NCBI GenBank assembly: GCA_017936585.1
Contig: JAGBFI010000034.1
Span: forward strand, 1-33,189
Reading direction: 5' to 3'
DNA: 33,189 nt
Origin: Clostridia bacterium
Lineage (GTDB): Bacteria; Bacillota; Clostridia; Christensenellales; UBA1242
Part shown: one piece after another, positions 26,460-33,189 of the stretch
Layout: every line of letters begins with the position of its first letter
Numbering within the stretch: the first letter of the stretch is position 1
Translations under genes and position numbers: made by a program
The notes under the pieces: generated by a model
Databases searched by the model: none
The model's input: the letters and a program-made list of their open reading frames with translations, nothing else
Told to the model about the DNA's origin: nothing

Positions 26460-27506
26460 ATGGCAGAGAAAGAGAAAAAAGATCCAAGAGAAGAGGCTCT
26501 TGAACAAGCCCTCTTGAAAATTGAAAAAGACTTTGGAAAGGGCGCAATCATGAAGTTGGGAGACAGACCTTATCAAAAGGTTGAGGTGATTCCAACAGGA
26601 TGTTTGACACTTGATATGGCACTTGGAATTGGTGGAATTCCTCGCGGCAGAATTATTGAAATTTATGGGCCAGAATCTTCTGGAAAGACAACAGTTTCGC
26701 TTCATATTGTGGCAGAGGCGCAAAAGAATGGCGGACGTGCAGCGTTTATTGACGCAGAACACGCACTTGACCCAGCCTATGCTGAAAAACTTGGGGTGGA
26801 TACAAAAGCTTTGTATGTTTCACAGCCTGACAATGGTGAACAAGCCCTCAACATTTGTGACACACTCATTCGTTCTGGTGCCTTTGACATCATTGTTGTT
26901 GACTCTGTTGCAGCACTCACTCCAAAAGCTGAAATTGATGGAGAAATGGGCGACAACCACGTTGGTTTGCAAGCAAGAATGATGAGTCAAGCTCTCAGAA
27001 AAATGACATCTGTTTCAAGCAAAAGCAACACTGCTGTGATTTTCATCAATCAGCTTCGTGAAAAAATTGGGGTCATGTTTGGAAATCCAGAAACAACAAC
27101 AGGCGGAAAGGCACTCAAGTTCTATGCAAGCGTGCGTATGGATGTTCGCAAAACTGACACAATCAAAGAAGGTCAAAACATCATTGGAAATCGCACAAAA
27201 GTTAAGGTTGTGAAAAACAAGATGGCACCTCCATTCAAGGTTGCTGAATTTGACATCATGTATGGACAAGGCATTTCTCAATCTGGATGCATCCTTGACA
27301 TGGCTTTAAACCTTGGACTCATCAAAAAGTCAGGGGCATGGTTCTCATACAACGACGAAAAAATCGGTCAAGGGAAAGAGAACACAAAGATTTATCTTGA
27401 AAACAATACTGAAATCATGAAAGAAATTGAAGACCAAATTCGCTCACAAATTGCTGGTGCTCAAATGGGCGGAGCAATGGATGACGAAACTTTGGATGAA
27501 GAATAA
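26460..27506 (+). CDS. recA: Recombinase RecA
   Basis: RecA forms the nucleoprotein filament for homologous recombination and SOS induction. The 348-aa protein has Walker A G70-PESSGKT77, the Walker B strand [11 protein letters not shown], the L1 and L2 region ([25 protein letters not shown], starting near 158) and the C-terminal [14 protein letters not shown] segment. A short acidic tail (DDETLDEE) ends it. ATG 26460 has AGGAGA at 26447-26452; an upstream in-frame reading lacks such a site. It follows cinA-like after 76 bases and ends at the bidirectional terminator 27591-27617. Confidence 0.99.
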   Translation: MAEKEKKDPREEALEQALLKIEKDFGKGAIMKLGDRPYQKVEVIPTGCLTLDMALGIGGIPRGRIIEIYGPESSGKTTVSLHIVAEAQKNGGRAAFIDAEHALDPAYAEKLGVDTKALYVSQPDNGEQALNICDTLIRSGAFDIIVVDSVAALTPKAEIDGEMGDNHVGLQARMMSQALRKMTSVSSKSNTAVIFINQLREKIGVMFGNPETTTGGKALKFYASVRMDVRKTDTIKEGQNIIGNRTKVKVVKNKMAPPFKVAEFDIMYGQGISQSGCILDMALNLGLIKKSGAWFSYNDEKIGQGKENTKIYLENNTEIMKEIEDQIRSQIAGAQMGGAMDDETLDEE

Positions 27507-27590
27507 TTTTGAAGGGCGACTTTGATTTCTTCATAAGACTTGAAAAAACAAAAATATAAAAATTTAGAAAAATAATTTTTAGGGAAATAA

Positions 27591-27617
27591 AAAATCACGA
27601 ATTTTCGTGATTTTTTT
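27591..27617 (+). terminator. Bidirectional terminator between recA and the ABC lipoprotein gene
   Basis: AAAATCACGA (27591-27600) and TCGTGATTTT (27605-27614) form a 10-bp stem with an ATTT loop. T residues follow on the plus strand and A residues precede it, so it can end both converging transcripts. Confidence 0.9.
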
Positions 27618-27628
27618 GTTTTATTGTT

Positions 27629-27710
27629 TGCAAAGTGAAATTTCTATCTGCTGATTGCAAAATAGGAATTCAATTCGCAACTTGCAAAATAGAACCTATG
27701 CCTGCAAAAT
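27629..27710. repeat. Four short TGCAAA-containing repeats
   Basis: TGCAAA occurs at 27629, 27656, 27683 and 27703, so the first three steps are 27, 27 and 20 bases. The middle two share TTGCAAAATAG plus following bases. On the minus strand they lie in the 3' untranslated region of the ABC lipoprotein gene. They are short and may be chance in AT-rich sequence. Confidence 0.35.
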
Positions 27711-28735
27711 TAAGCGTCATTTTTGAGTTTTGTTGCGATTGTGTTGTCAACAATGTCAGCCCAGTTTGAACGCTCCGTGATGACGCCAGCAGAAAGCATG
27801 ACATTCATGAGATTGTTGAAACTTGCTTCTGTCAAAATCATGTCATTGCTCCATGCGTTGATGGCTTTGTAGCTTACAACAGCGGCTTTCATGTCATCAA
27901 GAGTGTTTCCTTCAAATGATGGCAAAAGTGCAGCGGCAACAGCGTCCACGCTTGCTGTGTTTATGAAATCATATGCCTTTGAAACTGCCTTCAAAAACTT
28001 CTCAGCAACATCACCATGGTTTCTCAAATAGCTTTCCTTTGCCGCAAAGCAGGTGTATGGGATGCTTCCCGAAAGTTTGCCTAAACTTGCGACAATATGA
28101 CCTTTTCCTTGATTTTCAATGCTTGTTGCCGTAGGCTCGAAAAGGGTGCAATATTTGATGCTTGCATCTCCATCCCAAACGCTTGCTGTCAGGTTGAATG
28201 CAACATCTGTGCGGAGATTGATTTTATCAGTTCCCTGACCAATTTGATAACCGTTTTGTTTGATGATGTATTCAAGTGTCATCGCTGGAAGTCCACCGTT
28301 GCGTCCACCGATGATTGTTTCTCCAACAAGGTCTGCCAGTGTGAAGTTTGGTTCATCTTCTTTTGACACGATGAAAGAGCCATCGCACGTTGTCAGCTGT
28401 CCAAACACAACTGGCGCATCAGAAACGCCCTCTTGATTTGTGTAAACAACCGTTTCAGGGCCAGCTAAAATGATGTCGGCAGAGCCGGTGAGTAGAGCGC
28501 TCATTGAAGTGTCGGACCCCCCACCATTTGTCAGACTGACGGACAAGCCTTCGTCTTTGAAATAGTCGTTGTTGATGGCAACATAGAGTGGGGCATAGAA
28601 GATGCTGTGGGTCACTTCATTGAGTTCAATTTTGTTCCAATCTTTTGTGTTGCCGCAGCCAACAGCCATAATTGCCGTTGAGCAAAGCATCAAAAACGCC
28701 AAACTGATTATGCCAATTTTTTTCCAGATTTTCAT
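27710..28735 (-). CDS. ABC transporter substrate-binding lipoprotein (NMT1/THI5-like, SsuA/TauA type)
   Basis: A 341-aa solute-binding lipoprotein. The signal peptide ends in a lipobox with the lipidated cysteine at C27 (MAVGC). The mature part has the NMT1/SsuA-like pattern: HSIFYAPLYVAINNDYFKDEGL, a Gly-rich NGGGSDTSMSALLTGSADI segment, and ETIIGGRNGGLPAMTLEYI. This family binds sulfonates, nitrate, thiamine precursors and similar small molecules; the ligand cannot be read from sequence. The gene has a strong AAGGAGG ribosome binding site. No permease or ATPase gene lies beside it, so it is an orphan in this window and must share a transporter encoded elsewhere. Confidence 0.9.
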   Translation of the reverse strand: MKIWKKIGIISLAFLMLCSTAIMAVGCGNTKDWNKIELNEVTHSIFYAPLYVAINNDYFKDEGLSVSLTNGGGSDTSMSALLTGSADIILAGPETVVYTNQEGVSDAPVVFGQLTTCDGSFIVSKEDEPNFTLADLVGETIIGGRNGGLPAMTLEYIIKQNGYQIGQGTDKINLRTDVAFNLTASVWDGDASIKYCTLFEPTATSIENQGKGHIVASLGKLSGSIPYTCFAAKESYLRNHGDVAEKFLKAVSKAYDFINTASVDAVAAALLPSFEGNTLDDMKAAVVSYKAINAWSNDMILTEASFNNLMNVMLSAGVITERSNWADIVDNTIATKLKNDA

Positions 28736-28791
28736 TTTTCCTCCTTACGAAAAAATAATATGCAAAAAATGCAAATTTGGTTTTTATTTTG

Positions 28792-28820
28792 TTGGAAAAC
28801 TATGTTTTTTGTGTTATAAT
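28792..28820 (+). promoter_or_regulatory. valS promoter
   Basis: TTGGAA (28792-28797), a 17-base spacer and TGtTATAAT (hexamer 28815-28820). The predicted start near 28827 gives a leader of about 38 nt, too short for a T-box. Confidence 0.8.
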
Positions 28821-28864
28821 CTATAAATGTAAAATTCCGCAGAGGAAATTTGGAGAGGAAAAGT

Positions 28865-31285
28865 ATGTTAGACAAAAAATATAATTTCATTGAAAGCGAA
28901 AAAAAATGGCAAGATTTCTGGCAACAAAACGGGGTGTATAAATTTGACCCTAAATCAAACAAGCCAACATTTTCTATTGACACTCCACCACCAACAGTGA
29001 GCGGAGAGCTTCACATCGGGCATATTTCTGGCTTCACACAAGCCGATATGATTGCTCGTTTCCATCGTATGCAGGGGAAAAATTTGTATTATCCACTTGG
29101 CTTTGACAACAATGGGCTTCCAACCGAACTTTTGGTTGAAAAGAAGAAAAACATTCGCGCGCACACTTTGCCACGTGAGGAATTCACAAAAATTGCACTT
29201 GACTTAGTGGCAACATACAACCAGGCATATCGCGACATGATGGTGAGAGCCGGAATGTCTTGCGACCTTGGGTTGGGCTATAACACAATTGACAACAAAA
29301 GCCAAAAAACAAGTCAAAAGTCTTTCATTGAACTTGTGAAGAAAGGTTTTGCATATCGTGAAGACAAGCCATCTCCATGGTGCTGCAAGTGCCGCACAAG
29401 CGTTGCAACAGCAGAGCTTGAAGATAAAGAGCTTGAAAGTGTGTTCAACTATCTCAATTTCCGCCTTGTTGAAGGGGGAGAAATTCCAATTGCAACAACT
29501 CGTCCAGAGTTTTTGCCTGCTTGTGTTGGAATTTTTGTCAATCCTGAAGATGAAAGATATAATCATCTGATTGGAAAGAAAGTTAAGGTGCCTCTTTTTG
29601 AAGAAAATGAGGTTGAAATTCGTGCTGACGGCAAGGTTGGCATTGACAAGGGAACTGGCATTGTTATGTGCTGTACTTTTGGAGACCAAACTGACGTTGA
29701 GTGGTGGAAGGAATATCATCTTGAATTGAAACAAGCCATTGATGATGGCGGCAGAATGACAGAAATCGCTGGAAAATATGCGGGAATGAAGTCGATCGAA
29801 GCAAGACAAGCTATCATCGCTGATTTGAAAGAACAAGGATATCTTTTCAGACAAGATCCAATTGTTCATGCAGTGAAAGTTCATGAAAGATGCTCAGAAC
29901 CAATCGAATTTTTGTCTAAGAAACAGTGGTTTATTCGCACATCAACGCCAGAACTTAAAGAAAAATGGGTGGAACTTGGAAACAAACTTGTTTGGCATCC
30001 AGAATCAATGAAGGTTCGTTATATGGCATGGGTGAACAACCTAAACCAGGACTGGTCAATTTCTCGTCAGAGATATTTTGGCGTGCCATTCCCAGTTTGG
30101 TATTGCAAAGACTGCGGAAAGGTGATTTTGGCTGACATCGAAGACTTGCCAGTCAACCCTCTCACAACTCAACCAAAGCATAAGTGCGAATGTGGGTGTG
30201 GAGAGTTTATTCCAGAAACTGACGTTATGGACACATGGGCAACAAGCTCTGTGACACCACAAATCAACTGCAACTGGGCAGAAGACGAAAAGGGTTGTGT
30301 AGATAAGATGCCAATGAATATGCGTTTCTGCGGAAGAGACATCATCACCACTTGGAGCTTGCGTACAATCATCAAGGCATATTTCCATCAAGATTGTTTG
30401 CCATGGAATGAACTTTTGGTCAACGGTTGGGTTATGGCGAACAAGGGAGAAAAGTTTAGCAAATCAAAGTCTAATGCAAAGACTGGACTTAACGAGCTTC
30501 TTGGGGCTTATGGTGCAGACGTGATTCGTTATTGGTGTGCGATTGGTGCGTATGGTCGCGATGTTATGTTCAGCGAAGACGGCTTCAAAGACGGCTTCAA
30601 ACTTCTCAACAAAATTTGGAATGCTTCAAAATTCGTTTTGTCGTTCTTGGAAGATTACAAGCCACACAAACCTGCAAAAATTCTGCCAATGGACAGATAT
30701 ATCATGCACAAATTCAACGATGCTTTCAAGAAAACTTATGCTTTCTATGAGGGTGTTGAAATGGGCTACGCGAAGAATGAAATTGAAAAATTCTTCTGGA
30801 ATTTCTGTGATAATTACATCGAAATTGCAAAAAATCGTCTCTATAAGCCAGAGGTTTATGGCGAAGACGCAAAAGAGTCTGCTCAATGGGCGTGCTATAA
30901 CGTTTTGCTTGGAATGTTGAAACTTTTTGCAATCACAATGCCACACATCACTGAGGAAATCTATCAAGCATATTTCAGACAATTTGAAAATGAAATCAGC
31001 ATCCATCTCACAAAACTTGCTTTGGTTGAGGTCGATGACGAAGCAAACATCATCGAAAATGGGGATAAAGTGGTTGAAATCGTTGCACGCGTAAGACAAT
31101 TTAAGGGTGAAAACAAAATCAGTTTGAAAACTGCACTCAAAGACATCACAATCAAAGATGAAAAATTTGATTTTGTCAAGGAATGCGAAGCTGACATCAA
31201 AGCTGTGTCATCCGCTCAGGAAATCAAATATGAAACTGGTGCATTTGACGTTGTTGTTGGCGAGGCAATTTTGGATGAACAATAA
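28865..31285 (+). CDS. valS: Valyl-tRNA synthetase, archaeal/rickettsial type
   Basis: A class I synthetase of about 806 aa that charges tRNA-Val. The HIGH motif is H50-I-G-H53 and the KMSKS loop is K530-F-S-K-S534. An editing (CP1) domain with IATTRPEFLPACVGIF is present, as are zinc-ribbon-like cysteines (CKCRTS; CKDC … CECGCGEF). After HIGH the sequence reads GFDNNGLPTELLVEKK. That is the archaeal and rickettsial form (DDNGLPTE); ordinary Firmicute ValS has a TDHAGIATQ segment there. The C-terminal coiled coil of bacterial ValS is missing, which fits the same type and explains the short length. I chose ATG 28865 with GGAGAGGA at 28852-28859. It is monocistronic with its own promoter and terminator. 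Confidence 0.93.
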   Translation: MLDKKYNFIESEKKWQDFWQQNGVYKFDPKSNKPTFSIDTPPPTVSGELHIGHISGFTQADMIARFHRMQGKNLYYPLGFDNNGLPTELLVEKKKNIRAHTLPREEFTKIALDLVATYNQAYRDMMVRAGMSCDLGLGYNTIDNKSQKTSQKSFIELVKKGFAYREDKPSPWCCKCRTSVATAELEDKELESVFNYLNFRLVEGGEIPIATTRPEFLPACVGIFVNPEDERYNHLIGKKVKVPLFEENEVEIRADGKVGIDKGTGIVMCCTFGDQTDVEWWKEYHLELKQAIDDGGRMTEIAGKYAGMKSIEARQAIIADLKEQGYLFRQDPIVHAVKVHERCSEPIEFLSKKQWFIRTSTPELKEKWVELGNKLVWHPESMKVRYMAWVNNLNQDWSISRQRYFGVPFPVWYCKDCGKVILADIEDLPVNPLTTQPKHKCECGCGEFIPETDVMDTWATSSVTPQINCNWAEDEKGCVDKMPMNMRFCGRDIITTWSLRTIIKAYFHQDCLPWNELLVNGWVMANKGEKFSKSKSNAKTGLNELLGAYGADVIRYWCAIGAYGRDVMFSEDGFKDGFKLLNKIWNASKFVLSFLEDYKPHKPAKILPMDRYIMHKFNDAFKKTYAFYEGVEMGYAKNEIEKFFWNFCDNYIEIAKNRLYKPEVYGEDAKESAQWACYNVLLGMLKLFAITMPHITEEIYQAYFRQFENEISIHLTKLALVEVDDEANIIENGDKVVEIVARVRQFKGENKISLKTALKDITIKDEKFDFVKECEADIKAVSSAQEIKYETGAFDVVVGEAILDEQ

Positions 31286-31293
31286 GACAAAAC

Positions 31294-31327
31294 AAAAAGG
31301 AATGTGTTTAACCATTCCTTTTTTTTA
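31294..31327 (+). terminator. Terminator after valS
   Basis: AAAAAGGAATG (31294-31304) pairs with CATTCCTTTTT (31313-31323) around an 8-base loop, then T residues. Confidence 0.9.
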
Positions 31328-31332
31328 ACAAT

Positions 31333-31358
31333 AAAAAATCCACACCGTTTGGTATGGA
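31333..31358 (-). terminator. Terminator of tRNA-Leu
   Basis: On the minus strand TCCATACC (31358-31351) pairs with GGTGTGGA (31346-31339), with one G-U, around an AAAC loop and is followed by six T residues. Read on the plus strand the stem has a mismatch, so it is oriented for the tRNA transcript. Confidence 0.8.
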
Positions 31359-31363
31359 CTTTT

Positions 31364-31445
31364 TGGTGCGGATGAGAGGGGTCGAACCTCCACTCTTTCG
31401 AACTTGCCCCTTAAACAAGCGCGTCTGCCATTCCGCCACATCCGC
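31364..31445 (-). tRNA. tRNA-Leu, anticodon AAG
   Basis: The 82-nt gene folds as a class II tRNA. The acceptor stem is GCGGATG/CATCCGC with discriminator A and an encoded CCA at 31364-31366. The D-arm contains GGCGGAATGGCAGACGC, the anticodon stem is CTTGT/GCAAG with loop TTAAGGG, and the T-arm is GGAGG-TTCGACC-CCTCT. A short 3-bp variable arm capped by GAAA is typical of leucine tRNA. The anticodon AAG (31410-31412) reads CUU and, if A34 is deaminated to inosine, also CUC. A near-perfect promoter and its own terminator make it a single-gene unit. Confidence 0.95.
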
Positions 31446-31464
31446 ATATTTAAAATGCTCTTAT

Positions 31465-31493
31465 AGTATAGTTTAAAAAATTTTTTTTGTCAA
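31465..31493 (-). promoter_or_regulatory. tRNA-Leu promoter
   Basis: On the minus strand TTGACA (31493-31488), a 17-base spacer and TATACT (31470-31465). It is one of the strongest promoters in the window and lies about 20 bases upstream of the mature 5' end. Confidence 0.88.
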
Positions 31494-31623
31494 CAAAAAA
31501 TTCAAAAAAAATCATAATATTTAATTTTTTTTCTTTTTTAACGTCTTCTTGCAGATGTTTTTGCTTGTTTTTGCCTTAAAACTCACGATTTTTTGGATGA
31601 TTTTTGTTTGATGACGCCGCGAA

Positions 31624-31641
31624 TTACATCTTAAGATGTAA
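31624..31641. promoter_or_regulatory. Perfect 18-bp palindrome upstream of the protease gene
   Basis: TTACATCTTAAGATGTAA is a perfect inverted repeat. It ends about 36 bases before the -35 of the protease promoter, where an activator or repressor might bind. A second, imperfect repeat (GAAGCAAAATTTGTTTC, 31642-31658) abuts it. No T run follows, so it is not a terminator. Confidence 0.5.
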
Positions 31642-31676
31642 GAAGCAAAATTTGTTTCGATTGCAGGCCAATATTG

Positions 31677-31706
31677 TTGATTTTTTTTGGAAGGAAGTGA
31701 TATAAT
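31677..31706 (+). promoter_or_regulatory. Promoter of the S8 protease, leaderless geometry
   Basis: TTGATT (31677-31682), an 18-base spacer and an extended -10 TGaTATAAT (hexamer 31701-31706), six bases (AAATAC), then ATG 31713. A purine run GGAAGGAAG (31689-31697) lies 15 bases from the ATG, too far for a ribosome binding site, and upstream of the predicted +1. Confidence 0.75.
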
Positions 31707-31712
31707 AAATAC

Positions 31713-33189
31713 ATGAAAATTTTTGAACAAAAGAAATTGAATTTGTTTGTTTTATTGGGGTTGTTTTTATGCGCTTTTGCTTTTATGATTCCAACAAATG
31801 TGGCGGGAGCACAGGCAAGTTCGGTTTCTGACAACTACACCGCTTTTGACAGCAGTTTGCGGGCAATGTACAAAACTTTTGACAACTGGGAAAATGATGT
31901 CGAGCTGCAAGAAAATGAATATATAATTGAAAACGATGAGGTTTACGTCCATGAAGATGTCATTGAGCTTTATGGGCTTCAGAAAAACGCCGAAAAATAC
32001 AGTGGTGGTTATTTTGCTCTTTCAAGCGATGAAGTGAAATCAGAAGGTGGAAAGGTTGTCATTGAAAACACTCCTCAAAACAATCGTCTGCTGATTTATT
32101 CTGAGGAAGAGGTTTCTTCTTTTGGGGCGGCGATGACGGCGGAATATGAAGACTTGCACATCTTCCAGTACACAAGTTGGGATGAAGCACAAAATGCCTA
32201 TCAGCATTTTTCTTCACTTGACTATGATGTTTCATATGACAACATTGTCAGCGTTGATGGTGAGGTTGTGGGCGACACGGTGTATACTTACAATTCCTGG
32301 GGTGCAGAATATGTTGGCTATGGTGACTACACTGAAACAATGCTGAAGCTCAATAAACAAAGCAATCTACCTGAGGTTGTCGTTTCTGTTCTTGACAGCG
32401 GCATTAACCTTTCACACGAACTTTTTGCTGGACGAATTGTCACAGAATATGCAAAAAACTACACCGCTGAAGGCGCCGAAACTGATGTGACAGACAACAA
32501 GGGACATGGAACCCATGTAAGTGGAACAATTGCTGAAGCAACTCTTTCAAATGTCAAAATATTGCCTTTAAAAGTTCTTAACAAAGAAGGTAAAGGTACT
32601 GTTTCAATGATTGTTAATGCTCTCACCGACTTAAGAAAAGTGAAAAGCAACCTTCCAAGCATCAAGCTTGTCAACATGAGCATTGGTCTTGAAGTGAAAG
32701 ACGGCTCTGCAACCAACACAACACTCATGAATGCTGTGAGAAGTGTTCACACAAGTGGAATTTTGCCTGTTGTTTCTGCTGGAAATGAACAAACGGAAAC
32801 GGCAAATGCTTGCCCTGCAAATGTGACTGAAGCAATTACTGTTTCAGCACTCAAGGTTGTTCAACTTTTTCCATCAGGAAAGGAAGTTTTGCGCTTTGAT
32901 GACAGTTATAGTAACTATGGTAAACACGTTGATTTTTCCGCTCCTGGAACATACATCACCAGTGCAGGGATTTCGGCTTCAAATGCATATGTTCCAATGT
33001 CGGGAACATCCATGGCAGCTCCACACGTGACAGCGGCTTTTGCTTTGATTTATTCGAACCCTGAATATAATTCTTACACCCTTGACCAAACACTTGAACT
33101 TTTGAAAAACAATGCTTACGACCTCGGTACGACGGGCTGGGACGACTATTATGGATGGGGTTGCATCAATATAAAGAACATTGGAATTC
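31713..33189 (+). CDS. Secreted subtilisin-like serine protease (S8), cut by the window end
   Basis: The frame is open from ATG 31713 to the last base, giving 492 residues with no stop. A signal peptide (about 8-35, ending AGAQA) leads into a long N-terminal region (about 36-215) that may be a propeptide of unusual size. The S8 catalytic domain follows, with D228 (VVSVLDSGIN), H265 (GHGTHVSGT), oxyanion N358 (VVSAGNEQ) and S433 (SGTSMAAPHV). The full triad is present, so it is probably active outside the cell. Substrate unknown. The C-terminal end of the catalytic domain is just reached (GWDDYYGWGCINI), and further cell-wall or repeat domains may follow beyond the window. Confidence 0.93.
   Translation, partial: MKIFEQKKLNLFVLLGLFLCAFAFMIPTNVAGAQASSVSDNYTAFDSSLRAMYKTFDNWENDVELQENEYIIENDEVYVHEDVIELYGLQKNAEKYSGGYFALSSDEVKSEGGKVVIENTPQNNRLLIYSEEEVSSFGAAMTAEYEDLHIFQYTSWDEAQNAYQHFSSLDYDVSYDNIVSVDGEVVGDTVYTYNSWGAEYVGYGDYTETMLKLNKQSNLPEVVVSVLDSGINLSHELFAGRIVTEYAKNYTAEGAETDVTDNKGHGTHVSGTIAEATLSNVKILPLKVLNKEGKGTVSMIVNALTDLRKVKSNLPSIKLVNMSIGLEVKDGSATNTTLMNAVRSVHTSGILPVVSAGNEQTETANACPANVTEAITVSALKVVQLFPSGKEVLRFDDSYSNYGKHVDFSAPGTYITSAGISASNAYVPMSGTSMAAPHVTAAFALIYSNPEYNSYTLDQTLELLKNNAYDLGTTGWDDYYGWGCINIKNIGI

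Noticed and set aside
27629..27710. CRISPR-like array
   Set aside because: The repeated word is only 6-11 bases and the steps are not constant; there are no cas genes.
28821..28864. T-box riboswitch before valS
   Set aside because: The predicted leader is only about 38 nt and has no T-box sequence or antiterminator.
29204..29884. Minus-strand frame of 226 codons inside valS
   Set aside because: It is antisense to the valS editing domain and has no recognisable features.

Overview
This is an ordinary-looking stretch of chromosome from an AT-rich, low-GC Gram-positive bacterium, most likely an uncultured gut-type clostridium (class inferred, not proven). The evidence is the gene content and order: miaB-mutS-mutL-miaA-ynbB, spoIIM-like-dacF-scpA-scpB-spoIVFB-like, and ftsK/spoIIIE-rimO-pgsA-cinA-recA are all Firmicute neighbourhoods. 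The spoIIM-like and spoIVFB-like genes point to a spore former or a descendant of one. I see no phage, insertion sequence, CRISPR array or other mobile element.

Layout. 23-2251 (-): class A penicillin-binding protein. 2330-10284 (+): a tight five-gene unit for tRNA modification and mismatch repair (miaB, mutS, mutL, miaA) plus a PLP enzyme, closed by a terminator. 10421-12274: spoIIM-like and a D,D-carboxypeptidase. 12435-13873: condensin partners scpA/scpB. 14037-15040: a 47-aa membrane peptide coupled to a SpoIVFB-type protease. 15378-15821 (-): helical hypothetical protein. 15967-17385: membrane class III adenylate cyclase. 17447-19422: TM2/zinc-ribbon protein with mnmA. 19594-20328: divergent polysaccharide deacetylase. 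20499-27506: ftsK, rimO, pgsA, a degenerate cinA and recA. 27710-28735 (-): orphan ABC substrate-binding lipoprotein. 28865-31285: archaeal-type valS. 31364-31445 (-): tRNA-Leu(AAG). 31713 to the right edge: secreted subtilisin-like protease, cut by the window end.

The most interesting signal is not a gene. Most transcription units begin with a gene that has no Shine-Dalgarno sequence, and instead a -10 box ends almost exactly six bases before the ATG, so that the A of ATG would be the transcription start. This is clearest for pbp, miaB, scpA, the 47-aa peptide and the S8 protease, and plausible for the TM2 gene, the deacetylase, spoIIM-like and the cyclase. Genes inside operons, and a minority of first genes (recA, valS, ftsK, the ABC lipoprotein, the helical hypothetical), have conventional ribosome binding sites. 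The window therefore suggests routine use of leaderless mRNAs, with possible overlap of promoter and start-codon signals.

Other oddities: MiaB lacks its TRAM domain; CinA sits in its canonical place but has lost key residues in both active sites; the deacetylase lacks the usual Asp pair; ValS is of archaeal/rickettsial type; a structured 80-nt RNA or attenuator may lie between dacF and scpA; and a perfect 18-bp palindrome lies upstream of the protease promoter.
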